Below, piece by piece: positions 34,345-44,095 of a DNA stretch of 53,368 nt. Below the pieces are notes generated by a model. It worked only from the letters and a program-made list of their open reading frames with translations. It had not been told where the DNA came from and did not search any database. Location of the stretch: contig NZ_CALDMP010000077.1 of assembly GCF_937915125.1 (NCBI RefSeq), positions 1 through 53,368 of the forward strand, written 5' to 3'. Position 1 is the stretch's first letter. Every line of letters begins with the position of its first letter. The translations under genes were made by a program, and so were the position numbers. The stretch is from an uncultured Ruminococcus sp. (GTDB lineage Bacteria > Bacillota > Clostridia > Oscillospirales > Ruminococcaceae).

Positions 34345-36396
34345 TCAAATGCATCCCGCCGGTGTTATCACCGCAAAGGAATATCCATCTACAGTCAGGT
34401 TCTTGTCATAAGTTTCACCCGTGAGCATATCCGTATAGGGCTGATCCAGTTCCAATGCTGCTGCATCGCCCTCAAAATTCTGCACAAAGATCAACTTTTC
34501 CCGTTCCGATTCCCGCCAGGTGAGACTGACGCCCTTGGGCACCTCTGTTTCCAGGGCACGCTCCAGCTGTAACTGCGATGCCAGTTTTTCATAGAAATCA
34601 CGGAAAAATTCCTCGTCTGCCGTGGCACAAAGATGATATGCCGTACCTTTCCCGAAACGGTTTTTCGTCAGCACCGGCGCACCGGCATAGAAGTCCTCCT
34701 CATAGACAGAGAGCACCTCGCAGGTAGTGGGATGGCAGATCTCGCACAGTTCCGTGAGCCGATAGCGTTTGTTGTTCCAGGTGGTGTGGTTGGATTCGCA
34801 GTCATAGAGACTATCCGTTTCTTCCACCCAAAGTCCCAGCACATTGGACAGCTTTTCCTCTGTGGCTTCGCCCAGGAAGCACAGGTCAGTCTCATTTACC
34901 ACGCCGGTGAAGCAGGTAGTCACCAGAGTGCCGCCCTGTTCTACAAAACGCCGCAGCTTATCCTGAATGCCGGCGCGGAACAGATACAGCATCGGTGCAA
35001 TGACCAGCTTGTAGCCGCTGAAATCGAATTCGCTGTCCACAATATCGGTGGTTATGCCATTTTTCCAGAAATAGCTGTAATTCTTCCGGATGTTGCCGAA
35101 ATAATCCAGCCCCGCATTTCTCGGTCCCCGGCAGCAATCCAATGCCCATTTGTTTTCCGTATCAAAAATAATGGCAACTTGCGCCGGGCTGTCGCTGCCG
35201 TATACCCGGTCGGATAGCTTTTCCAGATCAGTTCCTGTCTGTGCTACCTCCTGGAATGTCCGGGTATTTTCCGTGCCCGTATGGGAGATCACAGCGGAGT
35301 GGAATTTTTCACAGCTGCCCCGGCTCTGGCGGAGCTGGAAATACTGCCCGGAATCCGCACCGTGGGCGATTGCCTGAATCACGGAAAGCTCGTGCATTCC
35401 CGGCTTTTTCAGCTTGCTGACCGACTGCCAGTTGGTGGCGCTGGGGGTGCATTCCATCATCAAAAAGGGCTTTTTCTGGATAGAGCGCATCATGTCATGG
35501 GTCATGGCGCAGTCCTTTGCCACCTCTTCATTGCCCCAGGGATTGTGCCACTCGGGGTAGTTGTCCCATGAAATCAAATCCAGGGCATCCCGGAACTTAA
35601 AATAGTTCAGCTCATAGACATACATAGTCATCATGTTGGTTGTCACGGGAATATCCGGGTTCACCGCCTTTACGGCGTCGATTTCCGTTTTCATAAAGTC
35701 AATGGTCTGGTGGGTCACAAACCGCCGCCAGTCCAGATTCAGTCCGTGGATTGAGGTTTCGCCAATGGGACTGGGGCTGTGGACCTGAGACCAGTCCGTA
35801 TAGGTATGAGACCAGAAGTGGGACCACCAGGCGTGGTTCAGGGCATCCAGCGTGCCGTATTTCTCCTGAACCCACTGGCGGAACGCCTGCTGACATAGTT
35901 CACAGTGGCACTCGCCGCCGAATTCGTTGGAAATATGCCACAGGATCACGCCAGGATGATTGGCATAGCGTTTCGCCAGTGCAGTGTCGATCTTGGTGAC
36001 ACGCTCCCGGTATACCGGCGAGGTGTAGCAGTGATTGTGCCGTTCGCCGTAAAGATTTCGTGTGCCATCGGGACGCACCCGGAGCACCTCCGAATATTCC
36101 TGTGCCAGCCACTGGGGACGTGCGCCGGAAGGCGTCGCCAGAACGGTATAGATGCCGTTTTCATACAGCTTGTCAATGATCTTGTCCATCCATTCAAAAC
36201 GATAGACATCCTTCTGCGGCTCCAGATTTGCCCAGGAAAAGATCCCGAGACTCACGCAGTTGATATGTGCCTCCCGGAACAGGCGGATATCCTCCTCCAG
36301 GATCTCCGGGCTGTCCATCCACTGCTCCGGGTTATAGTCGCCGCCGTGGAGCATGTGAGGGAATTGCGGGGTTGCCGGTGAAAAAGTTCGTCCCAT
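34345..36396 (-). CDS. GH42 beta-galactosidase (cytoplasmic)
   Basis: 683 aa from MGRTFSPATPQF, with AAAGGA upstream. GH42 architecture: catalytic barrel (1-390) with acid/base Glu158 in HISNEFGG and nucleophile Glu315 in LMMECTPSA, a trimerisation domain (about 400-610) with VIAPMLYLFR, and a small C-terminal beta domain. Cysteines in GGECHCELC fit the zinc site of some members. No signal peptide. It removes terminal beta-galactose. Its promoter is overlapped by a strong palindrome at 36435-36453. Confidence 0.93.
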   Translation of the reverse strand: MGRTFSPATPQFPHMLHGGDYNPEQWMDSPEILEEDIRLFREAHINCVSLGIFSWANLEPQKDVYRFEWMDKIIDKLYENGIYTVLATPSGARPQWLAQEYSEVLRVRPDGTRNLYGERHNHCYTSPVYRERVTKIDTALAKRYANHPGVILWHISNEFGGECHCELCQQAFRQWVQEKYGTLDALNHAWWSHFWSHTYTDWSQVHSPSPIGETSIHGLNLDWRRFVTHQTIDFMKTEIDAVKAVNPDIPVTTNMMTMYVYELNYFKFRDALDLISWDNYPEWHNPWGNEEVAKDCAMTHDMMRSIQKKPFLMMECTPSATNWQSVSKLKKPGMHELSVIQAIAHGADSGQYFQLRQSRGSCEKFHSAVISHTGTENTRTFQEVAQTGTDLEKLSDRVYGSDSPAQVAIIFDTENKWALDCCRGPRNAGLDYFGNIRKNYSYFWKNGITTDIVDSEFDFSGYKLVIAPMLYLFRAGIQDKLRRFVEQGGTLVTTCFTGVVNETDLCFLGEATEEKLSNVLGLWVEETDSLYDCESNHTTWNNKRYRLTELCEICHPTTCEVLSVYEEDFYAGAPVLTKNRFGKGTAYHLCATADEEFFRDFYEKLASQLQLERALETEVPKGVSLTWRESEREKLIFVQNFEGDAAALELDQPYTDMLTGETYDKNLTVDGYSFAVITPAGCI

Positions 36397-36434
36397 CACT
36401 GTAATCCTTTCGTCAAATAATACAAAAATCAGTA

Positions 36435-36453
36435 AGAAATCAAGTTGATTTCT
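36435..36453. promoter_or_regulatory. candidate operator of the GH42-GH3 genes
   Basis: A 19-bp palindrome AGAAATCAA-g-TTGATTTCT with perfect 9-bp arms, just downstream of the predicted start of transcription and before the ribosome site. Typical placement for a repressor. Confidence 0.65.
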
Positions 36454-36463
36454 GCACACTTTT

Positions 36464-36492
36464 ATTGTATCATATTTAACATGAAATAGCAA
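36464..36492 (-). promoter_or_regulatory. promoter of the GH42 gene
   Basis: Minus strand TTGCTA (36492-36487), 17-bp spacer, TACAAT (36469-36464). Confidence 0.65.
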
Positions 36493-36738
36493 GTACAACA
36501 AGGAAAAAATTTGCCCTGGCGGCGCAAATCGCGCATTTTCAGCGAAATGTATAAAAAACAGCTGATTTTGTATGTATATATATTCTGATTTTTGTACAAA
36601 ACGACGATAGCGCTAGATCTATGCAGAGATTTCTCTGTATTATGATACCGCCCTTTGTGAAAACTGAATTCTCCCGGTTTTCAGCGGCTTTTCAGCATCA
36701 CTTCACGAAATGAACACATTGGACATGTATACTGATAC

Positions 36739-36862
36739 CATGCTCAAAGAGAGCATGTAACATCCTCTAACCGTTCTGTATACACCCCGATGCAGAACGG
36801 AAAATCCCCAATAATCCCTATATCATAGCAAAAAACGTCCCTCACCCCGGGGCGTTTTTTGT
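36739..36862 (+). ncRNA. candidate small RNA
   Basis: No ORF. TATACT (36728-36733) could be a -10, though no good -35 is present. Then hairpin CATGCTC-AAAGA-GAGCATG (36739-36757), hairpin CCGTTCTG / CAGAACGG (36771-36800), an A-rich single-stranded stretch, and a terminator AAAAAACG...CGTTTTTT (36830-36860). The histidine kinase gene converging from the right has its own terminator at 36885-36921, so this one needs another transcript. The family is not recognised. Confidence 0.45.
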
Positions 36863-36884
36863 TGCCTTTTACACATAAAGTCAC

Positions 36885-36921
36885 AGAAAAATGGGACTGC
36901 TTAATGCAATCCCATTTTTCT
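36885..36921 (-). terminator. terminator of the two-component operon
   Basis: 12-bp perfect arms AGAAAAATGGGA / TCCCATTTTTCT immediately after the histidine kinase stop codon. Confidence 0.85.
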
Positions 36922-36924
36922 ATT

Positions 36925-38391
36925 TCAATTCATTTTTTGTTGCATTCCGTCGGTTTTTTCCTCCTGGACAATATCCCGAATCTCAAACCAGAATATAGAT
37001 CCTTCGCCCAGCTTGCTGTTTACGCCGTAATTATAGCCATGCATTTTCAGGATCGCTTTGACGATAGACAATCCCAGACCGGTACCCACCACTTCCCGCT
37101 TGTGATTCTCGGAGCGATAGTACTTGTCAAAGATCAGCTTGATCTTCTCCTCCTCAATGCCATCACCGGTATCACGCACTTCAATCCGCACGCAGCCCGG
37201 CAGATTTTTTTGAGTCACAAATACCTGTTTGTCCTCTTTGGAAGTGTAATTGATGGCGTTGTTGATGAGATTGCCGATAACACGGTTGATCTTGCTCTCG
37301 TCACAACGCACCAGACAAGGTTCGCCCGGCGAAAACTGAATGTGATAGCCCATGCGCTCGGAAATGCCCTCATAGCGGTGGACGATCTCCTCCATACACT
37401 GGGCAATGTCAAAGGTGGTGTAATTCAGCTTCTGGGTTCCACTTTCCAGCTTGGACAGATCCAGCATATCGTTTACCAGCAGAGAAAGCCGGTCGGTCTC
37501 TTCGATGATAATGTTCAGATGCTGTTCCCGCTTCACGGGATTGTTGCCCGACAGATCCCGTATCATCTCCGCGTAGGCTTTCAGCATGGTCAGCGGTGTC
37601 CGCAGATCGTGGGACACATTGGCGATGAGATCCCGCTGCATCTCATCGGTTTTGGACAGCTCCTTCGCCGCATAGGTCAGGGTCTCCACCAGTTCGTCCA
37701 CTTCTGCATAGCCGCCGCCTTCAAAACGCACGCTGTAGTCCCCGTGCGCCAACCGCTTTGCGGACTTCGTAATGCGTACAATGGGGGTGGAAATGTGATT
37801 CGCCGTATAAAAAGAGATGAGAAACCCGAAGAATACCAGCAGTATTGTAATGAGCATGGTCTGCCGCTTCAAAATCGAGACCGTGGATTCCACTGGAACC
37901 AGCGGAGAATTCAACAGGAGATATCCTGCCACTCTGCCGTTTTTCTCATACATCGTACAGCCGTAGACCAGCATTTCATTTTGCAGATTGTTATTGAGCA
38001 CACGCCGGCAGATGGTGCCGGTTTCGCTGTTCTGGAGGTCGATGAGGTAGAAAAACGTGCCGTTCCCCGGACCGTGGAGCAGACATTTTTTGCCGTACAC
38101 ACAGTTATAGTACAGTTCCCTGCCGTTTGCGTCCAGGATCTCAATGCACATTTCGTTTTGCAGGGCAACATCTGCGGCATCGTCCTCAAATTCGCTTGAG
38201 CCAAAGTCCGACACAAGCTGCTGCGCCACCTTTGCCGTGTCACGGATCTTCATGGATTCATAGAACCATTCCAGGAAAATTACCTGAAACAGCCACATGA
38301 GCAAAAAGACCACGCAGACAAAAAGCATGAAGAACAGCCATATCTTGACGCCAATACGCAGATTACGATCGAGCAGCCGATGCGGATTCAT
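36925..38391 (-). CDS. sensor histidine kinase
   Basis: 488 aa from the ATG at 38391, overlapping the response regulator by 29 bp; a TTG at 38403 is an alternative. Membrane segments at about 18-42 and 179-203 flank an extracytoplasmic sensor region. HAMP follows (about 200-255), then the phospho-acceptor His261 in NVSHDLRTPLTM. The ATPase domain has N-box NLINNAINY and G-boxes DTGDGIEEEK and GTGLGLSIV. Its signal is unknown. Confidence 0.93.
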   Translation of the reverse strand: MNPHRLLDRNLRIGVKIWLFFMLFVCVVFLLMWLFQVIFLEWFYESMKIRDTAKVAQQLVSDFGSSEFEDDAADVALQNEMCIEILDANGRELYYNCVYGKKCLLHGPGNGTFFYLIDLQNSETGTICRRVLNNNLQNEMLVYGCTMYEKNGRVAGYLLLNSPLVPVESTVSILKRQTMLITILLVFFGFLISFYTANHISTPIVRITKSAKRLAHGDYSVRFEGGGYAEVDELVETLTYAAKELSKTDEMQRDLIANVSHDLRTPLTMLKAYAEMIRDLSGNNPVKREQHLNIIIEETDRLSLLVNDMLDLSKLESGTQKLNYTTFDIAQCMEEIVHRYEGISERMGYHIQFSPGEPCLVRCDESKINRVIGNLINNAINYTSKEDKQVFVTQKNLPGCVRIEVRDTGDGIEEEKIKLIFDKYYRSENHKREVVGTGLGLSIVKAILKMHGYNYGVNSKLGEGSIFWFEIRDIVQEEKTDGMQQKMN

Positions 38392-39076
38392 TTCCCGGAT
38401 CAAATTTATATCCCATTCCTCTCAAGGTCACGATATAGGTGCGATACGGTCCAAGGCTGCCTCGCAGCATCTTGATATGCGTATCCACCGTGCGGTCGTC
38501 CCCGAAGAAATCATATCCCCACACTTCTTCCAGAAGTTTGTCTCTGGAGAGTGCCAGTCCCTTGTTTTTCACCAGATAAAACAGCAGATCATATTCCTTT
38601 GGCGTCATAGAAGCACGCACGCCATCCACATAGACTTCCCGTCCGGCAAGGTCGATTTCCAGACCACCATAGACCTGGCGCTCCTGCTGGAGCACAGCAG
38701 GACTCTGGGCTGCTGCCTGGCTCCGTGCCAGCACAGCCCGGACACGTGCCATCAGTTCTCTGGGCGAAAAGGGCTTCACCACATAGTCGTCAATACCGGT
38801 CTCAAAGCCGAAGAGCTTGTCATATTCCTCGCCTCGGGCAGACAGCATGATCACCGGGATATCCTTCTGCTTCTTGATTTCCTTGCAAGCGGAATAGCCG
38901 TCCAGCCGAGGCATCATAACATCCATAATGATAATATCATAGTCATTTTCCCGGCAGAGCGTCACCGCCTCCATACCGTCCCGGGCTTCGGTCACTTCGA
39001 ACTCCTCAAATTCGGCATATTCCCGGACAACAGCACGAATCTTCTCTTCGTCGTCTACGATCAACATTTTGCTCAT
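38363..39076 (-). CDS. OmpR-family response regulator
   Basis: 237 aa from the ATG at 39076 with GAGGTG upstream; a GTG at 39085 is less likely. Receiver domain with Asp52 in IIIMDVMMPR, then a winged-helix DNA-binding domain (about 140-230) with MTPKEYDLLFYLV and RTVDTHI. Cotranscribed with the histidine kinase. Targets unknown. Confidence 0.95.
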   Translation of the reverse strand: MSKMLIVDDEEKIRAVVREYAEFEEFEVTEARDGMEAVTLCRENDYDIIIMDVMMPRLDGYSACKEIKKQKDIPVIMLSARGEEYDKLFGFETGIDDYVVKPFSPRELMARVRAVLARSQAAAQSPAVLQQERQVYGGLEIDLAGREVYVDGVRASMTPKEYDLLFYLVKNKGLALSRDKLLEEVWGYDFFGDDRTVDTHIKMLRGSLGPYRTYIVTLRGMGYKFDPGNESASAARS

Positions 39077-39124
39077 ATTGTTCACCTCTTTACGAAGAAT
39101 TTTTGCCTATATATCGTTGAAATA

Positions 39125-39172
39125 ACCCTCCGCCATTGCTGCGCCATGGTTCCCCTCCCCTTTCAGAGGAGG
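39125..39172. repeat. palindromic CCCCTCC repeat, copy 3 (half)
   Basis: ACCCTCCGCCATTGC...GGTTCCCCTCCCCTTTCAGAGGAGG is about half of the 130-bp element at 11221. Upstream of the response regulator gene. Confidence 0.7.
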
Positions 39173-39241
39173 CTGAAAGAAACCGCTTATAGCAAATTAT
39201 AGATCTGGAAGTGGAGAGATATTATTCCAACAAACAGAAAT

Positions 39242-40849
39242 TTATTTCCCGTTCCGGTTTTTCAGGGCTGCGCCGATAAAGGATGCAAACAGCTTCTGGG
39301 GCTTATTGGGGCGGGATTTGAATTCCGGATGGAACTGCACGCCGATAAACCACGGGTGATCTGCCAGAGAGACGATCTCCACCAGACGCTCGTCCGGAGA
39401 CAGTCCGGCAATCTGCAAGCCCTTTTCGGTCAGCTGTGTGCGGAAATTGTTATTGAATTCGAACCGGTGGCGGTGGCGCTCATAAATCAGGTCTTCCTGG
39501 TAAATATCGTGTACCAGTGTACCCGGCGTGAGCTTGCAGGGATACAGACCCAGGCGCATGGTGCCGCCCTTGTTTTCAACATTCTTCTGATCTTCCATGA
39601 TATGGATAACGCTGTGTGCACCCTCCGGGTCGAACTCCGAGGAGTTGGCATCCGGGAATCCGGCAACATTCCGTGCAAATTCCACTACTGCCATCTGCAT
39701 GCCCAGACAAATGCCGAACATGGGTACCCGATTCAGACGGGCATAGCGAATGGCTTCGATCATGCCCTCGATACCACGGTCACCGAAGCCGCCCGGTACG
39801 ATAATACCATCGCAGTCTTTCAGAGTTTCCCCTGCATTTTCCCGGGTGATCTTTTCCGAGTCGATCCACAGGATCTTCACCCGTGCATCATTGACGATAC
39901 CGCCGTGGTGGAGTGCCTCTGCCACAGACAGATAGGCATCCTGGAGTGCCACATACTTGCCCACCAGACCAATGGTCACATCCTTGTCCGCACGCTTCTG
40001 GCGTTCGGTCATAGCGATCCAGTCGGTGAGATCCGGTGTGCGGTTTTCCAGCCCCAGGTGATGGCAGACGCTGTCGGTCAGCCCCTCATTTTCCAGCATC
40101 ATGGGGACTTCGTACAGGGACGGCGCCGTCATATTCTGGATAATATCCTCTTCCCGGACATTACAGAACATGCTGATCTTCCGTGCCATATCCTCTGGAA
40201 TTTCCTGTTCAGTACGGCATACTACCACATGGGGCTGGATGCCGATGGACAGCAGTTCCTTGACGGAATGCTGTGTGGGCTTGGACTTCAGCTCATTGGA
40301 GCCGGCGATATAGGGTACCAGAGTGACATGGATATACATGGCATTGCCTCTGCCCACTTCGGTGACAAACTGGCGGATGGCTTCCAGGAACGGGGTGCTC
40401 TCAATATCACCCACAGTACCGCCGATCTCTGTGATAACCACATCGGCATTGGATTCCTTTCCCACACGATAGATACGATCCTTGATCTCATTGGTAATAT
40501 GGGGAATTACCTGAACGGTGCCGCCCAGATAGTCACCCCGGCGTTCCTTGTTCAGGACAGTCCAGTAGATCTTGCCGGTGGTGACATTGTTGTTGATGGA
40601 AAGGTTCTCATCAATGAAACGCTCATAGTGTCCCAGATCCAGATCCGTCTCTGCGCCGTCATCGGTGACGAACACTTCGCCGTGCTGATAGGGGCTCATG
40701 GTACCGGGGTCAACATTGATATAGGGATCGAACTTCTGGATGGTGACCTTATATCCCCGTGCTTTGAGCAGACGTCCCAAAGACGCAGCAGTGATTCCCT
40801 TACCGAGACCGGAGACAACGCCGCCGGTGACAAATACATATTTTGGCAT
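39242..40849 (-). CDS. pyrG: CTP synthase
   Basis: 535 aa. The synthetase domain starts KYVFVTGGVVSGLGKGI. The glutamine amidotransferase domain (about 290-535) has the nucleophile cysteine in GICLGMQ and the His-Glu pair in QFHPEFKS. It makes CTP from UTP, ATP and glutamine. GGGAGG lies before the ATG. No attenuator is recognised in the short leader. Confidence 0.97.
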   Translation of the reverse strand: MPKYVFVTGGVVSGLGKGITAASLGRLLKARGYKVTIQKFDPYINVDPGTMSPYQHGEVFVTDDGAETDLDLGHYERFIDENLSINNNVTTGKIYWTVLNKERRGDYLGGTVQVIPHITNEIKDRIYRVGKESNADVVITEIGGTVGDIESTPFLEAIRQFVTEVGRGNAMYIHVTLVPYIAGSNELKSKPTQHSVKELLSIGIQPHVVVCRTEQEIPEDMARKISMFCNVREEDIIQNMTAPSLYEVPMMLENEGLTDSVCHHLGLENRTPDLTDWIAMTERQKRADKDVTIGLVGKYVALQDAYLSVAEALHHGGIVNDARVKILWIDSEKITRENAGETLKDCDGIIVPGGFGDRGIEGMIEAIRYARLNRVPMFGICLGMQMAVVEFARNVAGFPDANSSEFDPEGAHSVIHIMEDQKNVENKGGTMRLGLYPCKLTPGTLVHDIYQEDLIYERHRHRFEFNNNFRTQLTEKGLQIAGLSPDERLVEIVSLADHPWFIGVQFHPEFKSRPNKPQKLFASFIGAALKNRNGK

Positions 40850-40890
40850 CTTAAATCCTCCCGTTTGACAGTCAAATTCCTATTCATTCT

Positions 40891-40919
40891 ATTATACCGT
40901 ATCCTGCCGAAAAAAGCAA
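40891..40919 (-). promoter_or_regulatory. sigma-A promoter of pyrG
   Basis: Minus strand TTGCTT (40919-40914), 17-bp spacer, TATAAT (40896-40891). Confidence 0.75.
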
Positions 40920-41083
40920 GACCTTATTTTGAAATGTCACGGAAATCAATTTTAGGACATCTCTAAATATATGAAAACACCACGCCAAAGCAATTGCCAC
41001 AAAAACGCCATCATGAAATTGTGCAACATTTATGGTAATTTTGTAAATACACGCCCGAAGCGGCACATTTTCCCCGAAAGAGA
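40920..41083. other. intergenic stretch, possible repeat remnant
   Basis: No gene. GGACATCTCTAAATATATG near 40963 resembles the left end of the element at 31635; nothing else is recognised. Confidence 0.3.
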
Positions 41084-41113
41084 TTGACATTTCGGTTACA
41101 AATGTGGTACAAT
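41084..41113 (+). promoter_or_regulatory. promoter of the GH31 gene
   Basis: TTGACA, 18-bp spacer, TACAAT; leader about 90 nt. Confidence 0.75.
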
Positions 41114-41211
41114 AGGCTTACATGTAGATGGTACGGGCACAGGCAAGCTACCAGTGCACCGGAAATGTCACATGGGATACAAACATTTTTTTATAATGCA
41201 GGAGGTACTCC

Positions 41212-43548
41212 ATGAAATTTTCTGATGGCCTTTGGTTAAACCAGAGAGGTTATGACGTTTCCTATGCAGTACAGGCATACGATGTCACAACAACGAAAAA
41301 TGCGATTAAGGTATTTGCAACATCCAGTGCGATCTGGAATCGGGCAATGACACTGGGCGGCGTGGCATTTGAGATCACATACACCGCAGTGGCTCCGGAT
41401 GTCATTCGTGTACACATCTGCCACCACAAAGGCAGCCTGAAAAACAAGCCCCAGTTCGAGCTGAATGTCTCCGAGGATTATGTACCGGAGATCCACGAGG
41501 AAGAGGGCTTCGTCTCCATGACTGCTGGCAGCACTACCCTGAAGATCAAAAAGGGCACTGACGGCTGGGACGTTTCTTTCTCCCGTGACGGAAAGCGGCT
41601 CACCGGCGGCGGCTGGCGCTCCACTTCCTATATCCAGGAAAACAAGTTCCATCGTGACGCGCGCCTGGCACTCCAGACAGACGACGATTTCTTCAACTAT
41701 CCCCAGGATGCACATAGCACCTATATCCGGGAACAGCTGACCCTGGATGTGGGCGAGTGCGTCTATGGCTTCGGCGAAAAGTTCACGCCTTTCGTGAAAA
41801 ATGGTCAGACGGTTGAGTCCTGGAACTCCGACGGCGGCACCTGCTCCGACCAAAGCTATAAGTGTATCCCGTTCTATATCACCTCCAACGGCTACGGCGT
41901 CCTGGTTAATTCCGCAGACAAGGTTTCCTTTGAAGTGGCTTCGGATACCATCAACAAGGTTTCCTTTACTGTACCCGGCGAGGAAATCGAGTACTTCTTC
42001 ATCGGCGGCGCTGACCTCCACGAAGTACTGAAAAACTACACCGATCTCACCGGCAAGCCGTCACTGCCACCGGCAAAGACCTTCGGTCTGTGGCTCTCCA
42101 CTTCCTTCACCACGACTTATGATGAAGAGACCGTTACTTCCTTTATTGACGGCATGGCAGAGCGTGATATCCCTCTCCAGATGTTCCACTTCGACTGCTT
42201 CTGGATGAAGGAATACCAGTGGACTGACTTCGAATGGGATCTGACCCAGTTCCCGGATCCGCCTGCTATGATCAAGCGTCTGAAAGACCGTGGTTTGGGC
42301 ATCTGCTGCTGGATCAATCCGTACATTTCCCAGAAGTCCTGCCTCTTTGATGCGGGCGTGGAAAAGGGCTATTTCATCAAGAATCCGGACGGCAGCGTAT
42401 TCCAGACAGACCTGTGGCAGCCGGGCATGGCGATCGTGGACTTCACCAATCCGGAAGCAGCTGCATGGTTCGCCTCCGGCGTGCGCAAGCTCTGCGAAAT
42501 GGGCGTAACCGCCATCAAGACAGACTTCGGTGAGAGAATCCCCACAAAGGCTGTATATTACAACGGTGCAGACCCCATCCATATGCACAACTACTATACC
42601 TATTTATATAACAAGACCGTATTCGATGTGCTGGAAGAATACTACGGCAAGGGACAGGCATGCTTGTTCGCCAGAAGTGCCACCGTGGGCGGTCAGAAAT
42701 TCCCGGTACACTGGGGCGGCGACTGCTCCGCAGAGTATACCTCTATGGCTGAGACACTCCGCGGCGGTCTGTCCCTGTGCTCCTCTGGCTTCGGCTTCTT
42801 CAGCCACGATATCGGCGGCTTCGAGGCAAAGGCTTCTCCGGATGTATACAAGCGTTGGTGCGCATTCGGTCTGATGTCCACCCACAGTCGTCTCCATGGC
42901 TCCACTTCTTATCGTGTGCCGTGGAATTTCGACGAGGAATCCTGCGATGTCCTGCGCTTCTTCACCAAGCTCAAGGGCAAGCTGATGCCCTATCTGTTCG
43001 CACAGGCGATCCAGACTTCTACCACCGGTGTGCCTATGATGCGTCCTATGGTCATGGATTTCACTGACGATATCGCATGCCGCTATCTGGATCAGCAGTA
43101 TATGCTGGGTGACAATCTGCTGTGCGCTCCGGTATTCCGTGAGGACGGCGTGGCTGACTTCTATCTGCCGGAAGGCAAGTGGTATGATATTATCACCGGC
43201 GAGACCATGGAAGGCGGCAAGTATCACTCTAAGAAGTGCACCTTCATGGAAATGCCGGTTCTGGCAAAGCCCAATTCCATCGTAACCTTCGGTGCATTCG
43301 AGAATCAGTTCGAGTATGACTATCTGGACGGCGCTGACTTCATGATCTGCAACCTGGAGGACGGCAAGTCCGCTTCTGCTACGGTTTATGATGTAGATGC
43401 AAAGCCGGTTCTGACCCTGACAGCGACCCGCAGCGGCAATACCATCACCATCGAAAGCGGCGCAACGGACAAAACCTTTACCGTATCCGTTGCCGGAACA
43501 GACAAGAAGATCACCATGCAGGGCGGCAAGGGCGAGATCCAGTTATAA
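41212..43548 (+). CDS. GH31 alpha-xylosidase (YicI-like)
   Basis: 778 aa, no signal peptide, AGGAGG upstream. The nucleophile is Asp438 in AIKTDFGERIP, the same segment as in E. coli YicI, and the acid/base is Asp504 in HWGGDCSA. An N-terminal beta-sandwich, the barrel with HFDCFWMKEYQW, and C-terminal beta domains follow the YicI layout. It should cut alpha-xylose from the non-reducing end of xyloglucan oligosaccharides. With GH42 and GH3 this gives a full intracellular set for galactosylated xyloglucan fragments. General alpha-glucosidase activity is the alternative, but FGERIP favours xylosidase. Confidence 0.9.
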   Translation: MKFSDGLWLNQRGYDVSYAVQAYDVTTTKNAIKVFATSSAIWNRAMTLGGVAFEITYTAVAPDVIRVHICHHKGSLKNKPQFELNVSEDYVPEIHEEEGFVSMTAGSTTLKIKKGTDGWDVSFSRDGKRLTGGGWRSTSYIQENKFHRDARLALQTDDDFFNYPQDAHSTYIREQLTLDVGECVYGFGEKFTPFVKNGQTVESWNSDGGTCSDQSYKCIPFYITSNGYGVLVNSADKVSFEVASDTINKVSFTVPGEEIEYFFIGGADLHEVLKNYTDLTGKPSLPPAKTFGLWLSTSFTTTYDEETVTSFIDGMAERDIPLQMFHFDCFWMKEYQWTDFEWDLTQFPDPPAMIKRLKDRGLGICCWINPYISQKSCLFDAGVEKGYFIKNPDGSVFQTDLWQPGMAIVDFTNPEAAAWFASGVRKLCEMGVTAIKTDFGERIPTKAVYYNGADPIHMHNYYTYLYNKTVFDVLEEYYGKGQACLFARSATVGGQKFPVHWGGDCSAEYTSMAETLRGGLSLCSSGFGFFSHDIGGFEAKASPDVYKRWCAFGLMSTHSRLHGSTSYRVPWNFDEESCDVLRFFTKLKGKLMPYLFAQAIQTSTTGVPMMRPMVMDFTDDIACRYLDQQYMLGDNLLCAPVFREDGVADFYLPEGKWYDIITGETMEGGKYHSKKCTFMEMPVLAKPNSIVTFGAFENQFEYDYLDGADFMICNLEDGKSASATVYDVDAKPVLTLTATRSGNTITIESGATDKTFTVSVAGTDKKITMQGGKGEIQL

Positions 43549-43645
43549 TTTACGCAGATTGCGGTTTTCTCCGGGCTTGATTTATCATTCATAAGCGCTG
43601 CGAAAACCGAATGATGTATTCTTTTAAAAAGGGAGGGCGGCGGAA

Positions 43646-44059
43646 ATGCCGAAATCAAAAGACGGAATCGAATATATCTGGACGGACAAAAAACGGACGC
43701 TGTTCGGGCTGCCGCTGTCCTTTACCCGGTATTATCTCACAGACACCCGGCTGATCACACGTGTGGGCTTTCTCACGGTGACAGAGGACGAGCTGGATAT
43801 TTACCGGATCACCGACAAAAAAATGAAGCTTCCGCTGTTTCAGCGGATATTCGGCTGCGGCAGTATCATTCTGTACAGCAAAGATGTGGATACCCCGGAA
43901 AAGGAGATCCATGCGATCAAAAACCCACGTCAGGTGTCCGACCTGATCACAGCCTGCATCAATGAGCAGCGTGACCGGTTCGGCATCCGGGGCAGGGATA
44001 TGGTCGGACCGGCAGGCTTTCCGCCGGATCTGTGCGACTGTGATGACAATGTATTGTAA
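43646..44059 (+). CDS. small bacterial PH-like domain protein
   Basis: 137 aa; GGAGG upstream. TRYYLTDTRLITRVGFLTVTEDELDIYRITD has the strand pattern of bacterial PH-like (DUF304/YdbT) domains, here without the usual membrane segments. An Asp/Cys-rich tail (DLCDCDD) ends it. Function unknown. It may be cotranscribed with GH31 upstream and FkbM downstream; no terminator is seen between them. Confidence 0.6.
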   Translation: MPKSKDGIEYIWTDKKRTLFGLPLSFTRYYLTDTRLITRVGFLTVTEDELDIYRITDKKMKLPLFQRIFGCGSIILYSKDVDTPEKEIHAIKNPRQVSDLITACINEQRDRFGIRGRDMVGPAGFPPDLCDCDDNVL

Positions 44060-44095
44060 TCCGCACAGAAACAGAGAGAAAAGGAGGTCCTGAAC

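Noticed and set aside
39329..40966. Plus-strand open frame of 545 codons
   Set aside because: Antisense to pyrG, which is complete and unmistakable.
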